A stretch of DNA of 64,000 nucleotides from Physcomitrium patens (lineage: Eukaryota; Streptophyta; Bryopsida; Funariales; Funariaceae). Position 1 is the stretch's first letter. Each line of letters starts with the position of its first letter. The position numbers and the translations under genes are program-made. Below, in pieces: positions 1 to 13,340 of this stretch. Below the pieces are notes generated by a model. It saw only the letters and a program-made list of their open reading frames with translations. It was not told the DNA's origin and did no database searches. The DNA lies in the NCBI RefSeq assembly GCF_000002425.4, contig NC_037273.1, forward strand, positions 3,385,538 to 3,449,537, in the 5' to 3' direction.

Positions 1-1918
1 TCGTAAGTTGGAACGAGAAAAAGTCCCTTATTCAAAGTGAATAAATATAGAAAGCCCTTGTAACGTTGCTCTGCAGATTTCAAGTAACTATCGGTTCGTA
101 CAAATGGTTGAGACACCTGTAAAGGTTAGCAAAAATAAAAATTACTGTGAGTACATTAAAAGTTCCACTCTCTGTGAGTGACAACCTCCCCGAGAAAGAT
201 CTTCGCATCCTGCAAAAGCAATCCTCTGAAGAACTCTACTTTTTATCGTACTCAATAAGCCTATTGTGTTCGATCAATTGACTCACTAAGACAAATAAAA
301 TAACGATTCAAATGTGCAATCCTCAACGTAAACACATCGTCGAAGAGAATTCACTATAGGACATCAGATGTGGTTCACTGAAATCCATGTACTTTGAACA
401 CTTACTTGATAGAAGAACGTCTTTTGCCGTGAGACGGCAGCCTCCAGATCATACGTGATTTTTCTTGAATCAGACGTGATAGCTAGCTGCTTAAGGCTAG
501 AGGAGATTCCACTGCTCTCCTTTTCTTGAACAGCTTTGTTATCAGTCTGAACGAACTCTACGTTGTAAGGCTCATCAACATAGAGGGCGGACCATAAATC
601 CTTGGTGTGATTAACAGCAACAGGCCTGTCTGATGGGTTTATAATCGGTGCATCCAATATTCTTCCATATAACTCCTTACAATCTTTTGCATACCTAATC
701 TGAATTCATAAAATACAGAACACATGTATATAGTAAACAGTGAGATCACAATAAATAGTTAACTAACAAACTGGTATTAAAGAGCACCATAAAATAAGTA
801 TTCAACGGCAGCAGACACCGGAACATTGATGTGAAGGACTACTCAGCCTAAATTCTCCAAAGTAAACCACTCGCATCGTTGATCTAGAAACGAACAACTT
901 AAACGACAATGCCTGTGAAGGAAATTTGATTGGGAAAAAAAAAACAAAAAAACAAAAAAACAAAAACAAAAAACAAAAAACAACAACAAATACAAACAAA
1001 CAAAACAAAACAAAAACGAAAAATAAAAAATAAAAAAACAAAAACAAAATGACATAAAACGCTGACACTCACGCACTGTGAAGATCATTTTTTCTTAATT
1101 CCTTAAATGACGATATACTTTGAGGGAGAGGAAGGACAAAACACTCACTGGATTTAAGCGATGGACGTGCCAAATCCAACCACAATCAAGGGGAGGAACT
1201 AGCGGAGGTGATGCCCCTTGAGAATCATCCCCTTCTTTAGCCAAAAGGGGCAGCCAACATCTTTCATACCTGTATCATGAGGCATATTTTTGAAAAAAAT
1301 TAGACTTAATTACCTGAATCAACTCAACCAAAACGCAATAGATTAAGCGCATCACCACTTCTGAGGACAATAGCAGGTAATCGAATCTTATGTAAGTGTT
1401 AAGAGCTCACAACCATCGAAGCGATCTCAATGCTAAAAAAACTGGCAGGAATTCCAGCCAGATGATTTTCCCGACTAGATCCAAAAAATTCCGAAACACT
1501 AGAACCAACACTGCCTTGATTTCCGGAAGGTTCTTGGAATCGAATTGCCAATAGGATAGCTCTCCACCTCAACATTGAATCTTTCATAATTTGACTGCTA
1601 AAGCTCTAAAAGGGTGCGAGATTTCTAGTATATCCAGATTGAAGAATACTCACGGGTATTCTACACAGCTGAGTTATAACATCAAGCTTCAAAACGTCTT
1701 GAAAAAAATTCTCAAATTACAGTTGCACCATCGATAATTGCAGAACAAGAGTCCAAGTACCTGTCGATTGCTCGTACAACTGCAGGTCCTTCATAATAAC
1801 ATTGAAACCGATCAACTTCTTCAAGCATTCGAAGCTCTTCTGTTGCAGCGGCAACTAGGTCTACGGATATTGGCAGCGCCTGTGCGGCTTCCCACGCTTT
1901 CAATTGAGCGTTATTCAT
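1..1918 (-). CDS. Glycine-rich domain-containing protein (GRDP, DUF1399), N-terminal part, cut by window edge
   Basis: Four exons can be assembled with matching phases: 1761..1918 (ATG at 1918), 1149..1269, 406..699 and 1..116, the last running off the left edge; together they give about 229 residues. Exon 1 reads MNNAQLKAWEAAQ then ISVDLVAAATEEL; exon 2 holds WLPLLAKEG and the DCGWIWHVHRLNP block; exon 3 starts IRYAKDCKELYGRIL and ends KTFFYQ; exon 4 begins VSQPFVRTDSYLKSAEQRY. This is the order of conserved blocks at the N terminus of plant GRDP1/GRDP2 proteins. Donors are GTACTT, GTGAGT and GTAAGT. The glycine-rich and any RNA-binding C-terminal parts would lie left of the window. GRDPs of flowering plants are linked to development and stress responses; the biochemical role is not settled. 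An upstream in-frame ATG at 1954 exists, but family alignment favours 1918. Confidence 0.86.
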
Positions 1919-2682
1919 AACGACCTTTGCACGAAAATTCAGTGCCCGAAGCAAAAGGTGTAAGTCAAATTATCAATTATTACACCTAGTACACTTCCCC
2001 CTGATGACCTCCTACTTCTCGCAATCGCGATGCTCCAAATACAAAGGCGCTCCGCGCAGCAACAGTAATCAGTGGATTATATGGCGTAAACCACTGACCA
2101 TAACTATCTTCCCCTTTTATTTAAATACAGAAATAGCTATCAGTAATCAGGAATTACGGGAATGAAATTGATTGCGCAGAGAAGAAAATCTCAAAAGCGA
2201 AAACTCGACATCCACCGACATCTACACCACTCCGTCCTGCCGAGATAAAACTCCTCAGCCAGAACAAGCTTGGTCCGTTATTAAAACCTCAGGATCCACG
2301 GTAACCGAAGAAACTCAACCGACTAGAAAGTATGCCCCGGTCAAGCGAGATGACGGTCTCTGAGAAGTGTAGCTCCGCCAGCACATCCAAAGAGAGCTTC
2401 AACCGAGACAAATGGGACCGAACATGATGCAACCGTGGAAAACAGACAGGGCGATTGATGCAAACGGAAGAAAAAGCGATGCGTGTCGTGGCAGTTGGCA
2501 AGAAGGGAGCGGGAGTAGGATTCGATGAGTCCGTCAAAGTACGGCAGTCGGCAGCAGCAGCAATGACAGGATGTCAAACAGCGTGACCAGTATGAGTCCA
2601 GACGCGCCATAGCCGTCACCGCCGCGGAGCTTCTCCGAGCATCACCGGGAAGACGACTCAAGTCTATGGATGGATGTAATGC
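1919..2682. other. 5' flank of the GRDP gene
   Basis: Moderately GC-rich DNA upstream of the GRDP start, expected to hold its promoter and 5' UTR. I see no protein-coding exon in it; short open frames on both strands have no recognisable family content. Confidence 0.4.
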
Positions 2683-2826
2683 GGAGATGAAAGTTCGCCT
2701 CCTGTTTTCCGTCTCTATATGGATGAATGAAATCTAACGATGAAAGCTCGTTCCCTATTTTCTGTTTAACTGTATAGATGAATAACATCGAGAGATGAAA
2801 GCTCGCTCTCTATTTTCGTTCATCCC
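2683..2826. repeat. Three imperfect tandem repeats, period about 54 bp
   Basis: Units start at about 2683, 2737 and 2792. Each begins with GATGAAAG followed by TTCG or CTCG, then a CTATTTTC/TGTTTTCC block and a TAGATGAAT-like block; the third unit is shorter. They lie in the upstream flank of the GRDP gene. No function is implied by the sequence. Confidence 0.6.
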
Positions 2827-2910
2827 TTTCATGAAGCCTCTGTTGTTTGTGACTTGTTTCTAGATCTCAAAATTGCTTCTTGTCACTTCAATGTTGGAGT
2901 ATTGGTAAAT

Positions 2911-2946
<36 letters not shown>

Positions 2947-4478
2947 TTAAGATGAACTAGTTCATTCTTAATTTTATATTAAGAATGAACTAGATAATAC
3001 TAAATAATTTTAACACAAAATACCTCGCACACAATACTAAGTATATAATTAACTTTACTCATGATAATGCATTGCATAAAAATATTTTAAAGGATGTGAA
3101 ATTGGTTTATTTTTTATATTTAAATTTAATATTTTTTTCTTCTCACACAAAATTTTATGTTCAAACTGCATAACTAACCAAATTTTAATTTAGTTGAATC
3201 TACCATAATTATTAGAACTTAAAAAATATGAAATATATTTTAGTCAATGTCTTATCCATTTAATTATATAATAGTTTCATTTTCACATTTATTATTTTAA
3301 ATATTATGCTAAATCATTAAATATGGTTTTGTTACTTATTTGTTTGTTTACTTATTCATTTCTTTATTTATTTCTGTTCAAGTCTTACATTGACAAGTTC
3401 TACATTCATCTTGAGTTATTGTATATAATTACTTTTTTATGTGATAATAATAGAATTAGAAGTTGAAACAGCAATGTATTTTGTATCTTAACAAGCCGTT
3501 TAAAGAAAGGACTAAAAAATAACCTTACAAATAGTCAGAAGAAGAATGTTTCGAAAAAATATTAATTATGTGTGATTTTCAGAACTAAAATCCGTTGATA
3601 AGAAATTGGTTTCTTAAGCAATAGAAAATACACTGTTTGATTGTGAGCAACTTTTTGAAATGATATACTAACAAGGTATTGGTAGACAGACATGTTTTTT
3701 AGCTGATGAACAATCTAAGAAAAATTCCTGTGACTTACTAAAGATATCAAGAGGAGCAAATACAGCGAAATTTTGTTGTTCTTATGGTCTTTTCTTATGG
3801 GTTAAAATTCATTTTCGATATTGCACTTTAAAGTCACTAATGCAATAAGAGAAAGTAATTACGATGTAAAATAATTTCACTCTAATTTTATATTCCCACT
3901 TACATTACATATTTCTATATTTCCACTGTTGAATTAGTGCATTGGCGTTCCACGGTTAAGTTATATAATCCAAAATAGAATGAAGTATCAAAATGTCGAC
4001 TGGGCAGAGGGCATGAAAGACTTGAAAGACCTGATCTGCGAAATTAAACTACAACATCCGGTGTGCTTGGCAAATTCAGGTCTGAATGCTGAACCAAGTA
4101 AACATTGTAGAGCATCTGAAGGTCCAAAACCTTCAATTTTGCATGAAAAGGTCTGGTCAGTTGTTCAAAGTAGAACTAGGTGCTTTCAAAGTAGAACAAA
4201 TCAACCTATGTCAACTGCATTCAGGATAAGGGATTGGCCCCGCCCAGAGAATAGAAGAGTATTACTTGTGAAGAAAACTATACTGAACCTCAACGAGGCC
4301 AAAGTCCAGTTCTCAGTACTTGCAAATCGTCCGTGAACAGGGAATCTAGTGCGCACTGACATGGGAAATTCAAGAACCCTAAATGTAATGTACACGGCAT
4401 AGGCCTGTCTTGGCTTATGTAAAGAGTCATTACTCTTCACAACAACATAATTGTAATGTTTCGTACCACCACCCTGTT
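2827..4478. other. AT-rich intergenic DNA and 3' flank of the TruA-family gene
   Basis: Contains a T run of about 24 at 2919..2942 and then very AT-rich sequence. From about 3980 the composition rises because the 3' UTR of the minus-strand pseudouridine synthase gene is expected here. I see no gene. Confidence 0.5.
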
Positions 4479-6478
4479 TCAAGCTGATATGCTCACTGGG
4501 TAACGAAGCCACCGCCCAAAGCTGGCCTTCGGAGCATTGGGTACCGGTCTAAGCACTTTGTCATCGTAACCTACGGACATCAAGTACAGGCCGTGTGCAG
4601 GTGCAACTGGAGAAATTTTAGCTAGCTCTCGGCGATCTTCCGTCAGCAGAATCGTCCTCACCATGCTTGGAGGCACTAGTTCTTTTCCAACCTGAACCAG
4701 TAATCCGACCTGCACAACGAACTCCATGATTTAGAAAACAACTCCTGTGCTCACACTAATTTAAAAAACAAAGATAAGTTTCTTTCGAGTTGACACCTTA
4801 AGATATGTCAGTGCAGAACTACGTTGTGTTCGAAACAGTAATAACTATACTTTGATCAATCTGCTTTCACTTCAGAAAAATCCGCGACGTAATCAAGGAA
4901 CTGCTTGTTTCCTTGTTCCATGTATCATTCAGGTATATTTGACTCAGCACTAAATCGACTAGAAGCACGAACTATTAGACCTAAGGCTACAAGTGTGCTG
5001 TAAATGCCCATACCATATTACGCACTTGCTTGTACATAAAGGATTTCCCTTCTACTTCAAACAACAACTGCGGTCCCTGCACCAAAACATTGAAGCATAT
5101 CACATTGTTAAAGAGATGTTTCTGTTCAATAACATGATGATTGTCTGCATTGTCGTCAGTGGCAGGTATAAAAATTATATGTATACATATATATGTATTC
5201 ACATCAAAAAGATTCTGTCATGAATGTGTATAAACCAAGCCTGGAAAAAGTTTAAAATAAGCGTGTCCATGAAGGAAGTGCGTACTATGGATGAAACGGT
5301 AAAACTTAAAAGATCGCGAAGAGTGTCTCGCGATGCGGTGTCAGCCGAATGGTTAGCAAATGCAGAGAAATTGTGAGTGCCAACAAAATATGAGGCAGCC
5401 TCTTCCATTGCAGCAATATTGACGGAATTTTTGATGTGATACGCGTAAGCATGTTGAAAGGGATCCATCACTGGCGACACATAGGCTTTGTATTGATATG
5501 TTTTGCGGCATGCCGAATACCGGGCGTGGAAGTCCGGCTGGACAGAGGATACTTCTAGTATTCGAATGTCAGGCGGGAGAATGCCGTTCAACGACGTGTG
5601 CAACGGTTCCAAATCACAGAAGCAAGTAGGTGTCGTGAAATGCGCAACCTGAACGTAGAAGCATCATCACAAACATCTGAGATGCTCCACAAACACGGCG
5701 AGAAGAGCCTTCAAGAATATAACAAGAGGAGCAAAGAGAATGATTGACGCAAGAAACGATAGGCGGATGAGACCTTGGGAACAGTTTTCTGGAGTTTGCA
5801 AAGTCTTGGAGGTTCACCTGACCCCAGGCGTGGACGCCGGCATCAGTGCGACCTGCTCCCACAAGTTTCAGCTCATCGCGTGGCAACCGCGTAAATTTTG
5901 ACAGAGCATCCTCGACCTTTTCCTGAATGGAGACATAGTTCTTCTGAATTTGCCATCCTGCAATACCAGTAACAAGTCATGTTCGTGTAACAACCATTTC
6001 CAGGTTTTCTGATGACAACAACACATGTTCCAACTCAAGTTATATTTGAAAAAAATCTGAAGCAATATCAGAGAGTGTAAGAACTCAAATGAATGCAGGG
6101 AGACTCGACCTGAATACTGTGTGCCATCGTATGAAATCACCAATCGCCATTTCCAACCGGGCTGCGTTTTCTCCACTAAATCATCCCGCCTCTCGAGGCT
6201 ACCAGATGTAGAGCAATTTCGAAACACGTACTTCACATATGGACGCACCTGCTTCTGCTCTCGGAGCTGCAAACGCAAACGTTCGACATCTTAAATTGAA
6301 CGCATTGGACGCATTCCCCACTCCTGCAAAGACACGAAGCATCTCAACGAATTCGAGAACAGCCCAGACATTATCAACATTGCTTTGAGAAACTGTGATC
6401 AAAACCCACCGGAGCACACACATGCGAAGGTTTGAAACGACCGCACCAGAGTGGGCTGTCGGCGACACAATTCCGCAT
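4479..6478 (-). CDS. TruA-family tRNA pseudouridine synthase
   Basis: Six phase-consistent exons give a protein of about 340 residues: 6410..6478 (tentative first exon), 6110..6266, 5818..5957, 5286..5648, 5014..5076 and 4479..4709 with the stop. Key blocks in order: [17 protein letters not shown] at the start of the fold; [18 protein letters not shown], with the catalytic Asp at about residue 114; [10 protein letters not shown] and [14 protein letters not shown]; the HNFSAF block; [16 protein letters not shown] followed by VGLLVQVG; and a C-terminal [12 protein letters not shown] block. This matches bacterial-type TruA, which isomerises uridines in the tRNA anticodon arm, rather than the DEG1/PUS3 branch. 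The length fits a TruA core plus a short leader. Whether the leader targets an organelle cannot be judged. Weakest part: the 23-residue first exon, chosen because its donor GTGGGT and the acceptor at 6267 keep frame. Confidence 0.88.
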
Positions 6479-7728
6479 CACCGTTACCATAGCTGATGCC
6501 CTGCTTTACTGATACCAGCCCCTAGCTTAAGCACTAGCACACAACCGCAAAACCCTAAACCTCCAAACCACACAATCCTCTCCCAAGCACATCGAATTTG
6601 GGCGCATCTTTGTGGTGGGTACAAACGGAGGATTCATTATAATTCTCTATTGCTATTATGGAAAAATCTCGCCATCACCCACCCATTGAATTCCCACAAC
6701 AAACGTGTGAGACTGTCGTGGATAGTGAGTGCCCTTGCAAACTAATTCTGTGAATCGAAGCCTGTCTCGAATTCCGACAACGAAGCGAGGATTTTACATA
6801 CTGTGTCTTACATCGTTACGTGCACCAGTGCGCGAGAGTGACATTCCGCCCCCTTGGGCCCTTCGCTTCTTCACAGCTCTCTCGCACCTTCAATGACAAG
6901 CTCTGGGCAATGGAGTTGCAGCTCGGTGAAGCTTTGCGACGAGAGGCCCTGCACATGAACTACTTTAAAGTAGCACAAACTATGGTCTAGGATGTTACTA
7001 TGACTTGTATGAATATGAGGTTAGCTTTTTTAGTGAAAGGATTTGGCATTGCTTATTTGAGAGTGGAAAATTGCTCCAATTAAAGTTATACGAATTGAGA
7101 TTTCTTTTTTGTTACATTAGATACAGCCGTGAAGAAATGGCCACGAAGCTCTCTTAACATCTCCAATCTCCTTTACAAACAAAATAGGTCTTCTTGCACT
7201 CTACCTATGGTTTTACGTAAGTTTGTGAAAATTTAAATGTAATTTTTTTTTCTTGTTGTGTCATAAGAGTATTAAAAATTCTAATATGGAAAATTTAAAT
7301 GAAACAGATAAATATTTGGTATAAATGATTTTTCTTTTCAAATCAACAAAAATTTATTGAAAAGAAGATTATAAAAAGATCATTCAAATTTTACAAACAG
7401 AAAATTCTATTCAAGTACGCATCATTTTTAAATTATTTAATTCATTTTTAAATTAATAATATTTTTAATATTACATAATTTAAGGAACCAAGTACAAATT
7501 TATGTACACCTTTTAGGTAAAATTGCATGTTTGTGAATAAGATTTTTGGAAGTTACATAGTTTAAACTAGAAGGTTTCTACACATAAAATCTTAAAAAAT
7601 ATGTTTCTTTTTATCATACTATCAGAATACAACACAAAGTTTGATAATATTTCATTCCAACCAAATTACTATAAAAAATTAATAACAAAAATAAAAAATA
7701 TATATATATCAACAATTTAAAACTTATG

Positions 7729-7760
<32 letters not shown>

Positions 7761-8280
7761 CTCTTACAAGTTCCTAATATTATTTGATACTTGATAAACT
7801 ATAATTTTGGAAACAAAAAAAAATCTATATTTATCAGTCACTTATTTAGTAAGAAATGATTTTCTTAGTAAGTTATGCCTAAAAATAATCGCACATATAT
7901 AATAATAGTATCATAGATTTTTAAAAATAATTTATGTTCATTATTTAATAGATTATAAAAAATGAAAAAAATAAAAAAACAATAAATTATCAATTATGTA
8001 TATATAAATATATATTTAGATACATACAAGATTAAAGTAAATGTTCATATGTGTATATATATATATAAATGAATTAATTATATTTTCAAAACCAAAAATT
8101 GAATTGCTATCAAAAAAATCTATAAAAAATAAAAGAAATAATAATATTTTTTATAATATATTTTTTAAAATAACTTGTGTGTAATTTTTTTAAATAATCA
8201 TTTGAACTACGTAAAAAAATTATTAATTTAAAAACATTCCTATGAAGTTTGAATTTAATTTTTATTATTGAGATTAGTTT

Positions 8281-8560
8281 ACATCTTTGACTATTTTTAT
8301 TATAAATATGTGCACAAGCTTGTCATCATTGCTAAATAAATATAAAAACTTAATATTGATTCTTTTATATATAAACTAGTGTTTAAGTTTGACATCATTA
8401 CAAAATAGAATTGGCAACTTCACATTTTTAATTTATATTAATTTATAAAGATGCTTAATTTGAACATTATTATTAACTAAATTGGACAAACTTACATCTT
8501 TGACATTGTTTCTCATAAGTAGGTGTTCAAGCTTGATATCAATGCTAAGTGATTTATGCA
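8281..8560. repeat. Degenerate tandem repeat block
   Basis: A pattern of ACATCTTTGAC, then ATAAGTAGGTG-like sequence, then CAAGCTTG and ATCAATGCTAA recurs about three times (near 8281, 8380 and 8490) with heavy divergence. It is probably an old tandem duplication. Confidence 0.4.
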
Positions 8561-9118
8561 ATCTCATTGAGCAATTTCTTATTGCATTTGATATAAAGAT
8601 GTATTTATAGAATAGAAGTAGAGATAAGTTATTACTATTATTATTATTATTATTATTATTTAATTTACAACAATTTATTGACTTACTTCAAATTTTGGGC
8701 AAGAATTAGAGTTAATTATACTTAATTTATTGAATAATGATTTTAATAAATATACATTTCATTAATAGGTAGTTATATCTAACTATTAAAAATATTATAT
8801 CAAAGAAGTTTAAATTACCTTTATCAATAAAATCAAACAAAGATTGTAATTTGAAATGTCTCTAATGGATAGTATTTTTTTAAATTCAAATGTTTGTTTT
8901 GTTTTGTTTTGTTTTTTTTTCTTGTTTTTAAGTCTTTTTTATATAAAAAATATTTTTGTAGAATTATAGAGTATATTGGCTCCATGTATTTGTTGGTATT
9001 CTTCAAATAGTTTATTACTGTTTTGTCATTTAGAATTAGTTGGATTATGATTTAACTCTAAAAGAATACATTTTTGATAATATATAATGTTTACATAGAA
9101 ATAATTTATTTATAATTA

Positions 9119-9120
<2 letters not shown>

Positions 9121-9157
<37 letters not shown>
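9121..9157. repeat. (TA)n microsatellite
   Basis: An uninterrupted run of TA dinucleotides about 37 nt long within AT-rich DNA. Confidence 0.85.
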
Positions 9158-9162
<5 letters not shown>

Positions 9163-11983
9163 GAGTTTTTATAAGAAGAAAGACAAAGACATTACTTCAC
9201 TGTTAGTGTTGATATATTCATGATTGAAAATTTAAGAACTTGTCCATAAAAAAATTCAAGAACTAGAATAGGTAGAAATAAAAATAAAAATAAAAACTAT
9301 AAGAAAGTAGGAAGAATGTGGATAATGTTTAATTTTTTTTAATTAAAGAAAAAATCGAATAGAATTAAAGAAATAAATACGCCATTTCAGATTAAAAATA
9401 AATAAATTAGTAATATTATTAGAAAAAAATAACAACTAAGTCTTTAAGTTACTTTCAAATGATAGAAGATAAAAGAACAAAGTGAGAACCAGTGGCTTTA
9501 GGAGGACAAATACATTTTAAAAGATTAAATACTTAAGTTATATTTTCTAATCATTTGTTTATTTTACATATTTTCATTCAACAACTTAAGTAGAACCATA
9601 AAAATTCTCTAATATCATCCTTTTACATATGTTTTTTTTACAAACATATGGTTTTAAATTAATAAAATATTTTAACAACCAATTTGTATTAAAAAGAGTC
9701 AATTGGCAACTACATAACATCCTTATGTTTAAACTTATTATCATGGCTATAAATAGATATGGATAACAAAAAAAATCTTGTACTTGATGATGTTGCCAAA
9801 GAAACGGAACCAATACAAAGAATATTCAAGGACTAATACATTGGTTTAAATTAATATTTCTTTGAAAAAAATAGAAAAACGAATTGATGGACCATAAGAT
9901 TGGCTTAATCCAACAAAAAATATAATTGTAGGACACAAAGTCATGAAGATTACAATTCCAATTGATAATAAATACAGTATATAGAAAAAACTCAAGAGAT
10001 TATTTAGCACAATTAAAAGTACTGTAAAACAATTCAAACATAAGAGACATATGAAGTATGAAAATGATCCAATTGAAAAAAACTCTAATTTAATTTCTTA
10101 AAAGAACTCTATCATGACTATTATGAAACTTTTATTACATCATTTCATAATTAGTCAATAAAACATCAATCAATGACTATAATATAATGATAATAATAAT
10201 AATAGGTCATATTCAATAGTAAAATTGACTATGTCTAACAAAAATAGAAGCAATCCAAATAAGTATGTGTGTAAATTTCTAATTATCCATAATGTTAACA
10301 AAATTATAAACAAATCTCATTTGGGGCAAAGATATGAATCTAATCAAAAAGTTAAAAATGAATTAAATTTATGTATCATTTAGAAGAAAAAAGTAAAGAA
10401 AATTGAAACATATTTATAATTGAAAATAACTATAATTTGTTTTTAAATACATGGAAGCTAGGGAGACTTAAACAAAGACCAAAATATCATAAAAGCATTG
10501 ATAAGATTAAGAGAAGCATTAATCTTGCCTTGGTACACACTAGCTACCATGGTTTAAGATGTAGGGGTTTGAGATTTTAGAAACCTAGGTGAATGAGTGC
10601 ATGGCTTAATCCATGGTAGGACATGATTGAATATTTTCTAAAATTTTAAAAATCCTTTGCAAAGGCTAATTAAAATTAAATCATTTTTAGAATACTAGGT
10701 GATATATATATATATGTTAAATTTGAATTTCCTAATCTATTTCCTTGCTTATAAATATTTTTTAAAGACAAATTAACATCAAACAAAACAAAACCTTCTT
10801 AAAAAACCTGTTGTCAGATTTTTAACAATCAAATTTAATTGTGTATTATAATGTAGAAAGAGGGGAGAATGAAATATTATTATCCTACTAAAAATACATT
10901 CTTGCTTCAATTATAATGTCCATGTTACTTATATTTTAAAAAATATTTTTATATTTAAATTTAGAGGATTTACATTCAAAGTTGGTGATTTCTGAAGCAA
11001 CCAAGGACTTGATATTTAAAAACGTTTTGAAATTGTTATTCAGACATACCTTTGTTATTTTCCGAAGTATAATAATTAAGGAATGCAAGAACATCTCTGC
11101 AATGTGCTATTGTTATAAATGATTTGATTATCCAATTGAAATTACGAAAAAAGAATAAAACGAAAATAGAAAGAAAATAAAATTACAACCAAAAAGAAGA
11201 TTAAAGGATGTTAAAAAGGTGATAGTCTTTAAAATCGAGATGTTTTCTCAATAAACTTATCTTAAATTCGGAAAGAGAATAAAAATTTAAAACAGAAAAA
11301 AACATGTTAAATTACATATAAATAGTGAGAATACATTTATTTATTTATTTATTCATTTTAAATTAAATTTATATGTTATCAATAAATTCAGTTTGAAATA
11401 ATTACATGTTTTATATTCTCCAAGTGGCAATTTTAGTTTTTGAATTATTCATGTTTTAGCAATGCAACCCTTCTCATACAATCACATTACAGAACATGAT
11501 AAATTTTTATTCTATAACCCCTGATATTTTAGAAATATACCAAATGATAATTATGAAACCTATTTTGATATCACCAAAATGAAGTTTAATCCCCTGAGCC
11601 GATAACCGTGGATCACATTAGTACGTTCTGGTAATAAAATCCAAGTGCTTCCGAAATAAATATACATATGGAAGGAGGGGGAACATTCCAAAACCACTCT
11701 ACACTTGATACAACACAAGACAAAAAGAAACAAAAACAATACGATAAAATAAAATAAAGATTAAAAGTTAAAAGTTGCTGGCTAAAAGTTAAAGTTGTTT
11801 CAATAACACCTTTAAGCAAAAAGAACGGTTCATATGGTCGAATGGGAACCCATGCATGTCCAAGCTTCATGTAATCAGAATCTCCAACCCCTGCTCAATA
11901 TGACGTGGAGCTCATTTATTGGCTATTACCCCTCTAGTCTCCCCAGCTGGCAAGTGGCTCTGGACAACTAAACATACCCAGTT

Positions 11984-11991
11984 CCACGTGG
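11984..11991. promoter_or_regulatory. Palindromic G-box (CCACGTGG)
   Basis: CCACGTGG is a perfect G-box/ABRE-type core about 1.35 kb upstream of the clpD start, at the AT-rich to GC-rich boundary. Plant bZIP and bHLH factors bind this core. Assignment to clpD is inference from position. Confidence 0.4.
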
Positions 11992-12206
11992 ATCAATTGA
12001 ACCTGATTCAACATTCATCCATATAACGAATCGATATACACATTCATCGACGGCGAAGACAGAGAGAGTATCCTCACACTTCTGACTCGTTTATTGTTAC
12101 GATTCCCTCCAGGTGTGAACGGGGAGGATTGGTGCACAGTCAGCATGCCACGGCAGCAGGATAAGACAGTGGTAACAGAAGCAAAGGCGCTGAAGTGGTC
12201 GCCTGC

Positions 12207-12293
12207 CATGTGGCCGCTAACGTGGTTGGCTGTGGGAATCTCCACGCCGAGCCGGCATCCGAGGCTGCGTCTCGGTGGTGCCACTACCACGTG
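12207..12293. promoter_or_regulatory. CATGTG box (12207..12212) and second G-box CACGTG (12288..12293)
   Basis: CATGTG is the core bound by stress-related NAC factors in the Arabidopsis ERD1 (ClpD) promoter. Here it lies about 1.1 kb upstream of a clpD gene, 76 nt from a CACGTG ABRE-type core. Single hexamers arise by chance often, so only the combination with the right gene downstream makes them worth listing. Confidence 0.35.
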
Positions 12294-13114
12294 AGCGTAG
12301 AATACAGGTACAACTACTCGGGTCACGGTGATAGGGTGAGAGCGTGGAAAAAGCGCGACTGCTCCTTCGAGATCTGTCCGTCGATTCCTCTGGCTATGGC
12401 TACGTGCGCTTTCCATGGCCATGGTGGTGGTAGTGGTGTTGGTGGCGTCTGCTCGAAATCTGCGTCTCCGAATTGGCCCCGAGTTCTGTTTCGATTCATT
12501 CTCCCTGCGGGAGTACCACGCACGCCATCGCTCGATTGCCTCGCTTTCCAGCGAACCACCGCGCGATTCCGTCCGTTGCGCGACCGCAATTTCGGCCTTC
12601 CGGAGCGCGACCGACGCCACTTTTGAAAGCCCGTGGGCTGGTCTGGTAGAGCTAGTGATGTTAGCCCCCCGGAATTGAGAGGGAGAGACATTTTGGTAGC
12701 ATAAATGCACTGTCATTTCGGGCACCGAGAATCTGCCTTCTCTCGGATGAGATGTTCTTGAATCCGTGAATCTGTCTCTCCTGTTTCGGTGCGCCTTGTG
12801 GTTGGAGTGGAGTTGAGATACTCAGTCGGAAGTCCGCACCCTTTCGTGATCCTTCTCTCCCTGGGTCTTTGGTTTGTGATAGATTCTGGTGAGACTTTTG
12901 GTTTCGATTTTTGTGGAGGAAGATCGCGGAGGCGATTTCAAGCGTAGGCAGGGACTCGCGCTGAGAATTGTTGTCAGGGAAAGATTCCCTTTCTGTCTGA
13001 GGCCTTGTAATATTTGTCGTTTGGGAGCTTAGCGATCGGGGATTTGCCTTAGTCACTTGATTTTGTACATAAGGAGTGTTCTGTGGCGTCCCGCTGTTCA
13101 ATTAACTTAATTTG

Positions 13115-13122
13115 TATATAAA
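13115..13122 (+). promoter_or_regulatory. TATA box of clpD
   Basis: TATATAAA lies 219 nt upstream of the chosen clpD ATG and would place the transcription start near 13145, giving a 5' UTR of about 200 nt. Sequence after it is CT-rich, as is usual for plant leaders. Confidence 0.55.
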
Positions 13123-13340
13123 ACTTGCCAACGCTTCTCTCTGTTGTACATAAAAGAGTTGCGCCTGGAGAAAACTAAATCTGTCGAAATCTCTTGTCTT
13201 GGAGGTTATTGTATGGGCTCGATTCGTGAATAATTCTTTTCATGAACCAGCTTTACAGTTGTTCAGCTCTTCTTCACTACGCTGTGATTTTTATTTTTAT
13301 TTTTATCTTTGTGTAAAGATTCTTCAATCTCTGCGTAGCC

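Larger units (their letters stand above)
6479..11983. other. AT-rich intergenic desert between the TruA-family gene and clpD
   Basis: About 5.5 kb of strongly AT-biased DNA with long A and T runs (for example a T run at about 7731..7757). I can support no gene. Microsatellites include (TTA)n near 8634..8660 and (TA)n near 9121..9157. A weak tandem block is listed separately. It may be fully decayed transposon sequence, but I recognise no domain or terminal structure. Confidence 0.55.

Noticed and set aside
802-1088. Minus-strand frames rich in Phe and Leu resembling a membrane protein
   Set aside because: Produced by an A-rich low-complexity run (about 938..1050) inside the second-to-third exon intron of the GRDP gene.
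3980-4336. Plus-strand open frame of 118 codons
   Set aside because: No recognisable domain, lies over the expected 3' UTR of the minus-strand pseudouridine synthase gene, and has no supporting splice or promoter context.
8630-8665. Regular TTA array considered as part of a CRISPR-like or satellite structure
   Set aside because: Plain trinucleotide microsatellite; there are no spacer-separated repeats anywhere in the window.
12015-12725. Minus-strand open frame of 236 codons in GC-rich DNA upstream of clpD
   Set aside because: Arg/Ser/Thr-rich translation without family content, overlapped by open frames on the other strand; typical of chance frames in GC-rich promoter DNA.
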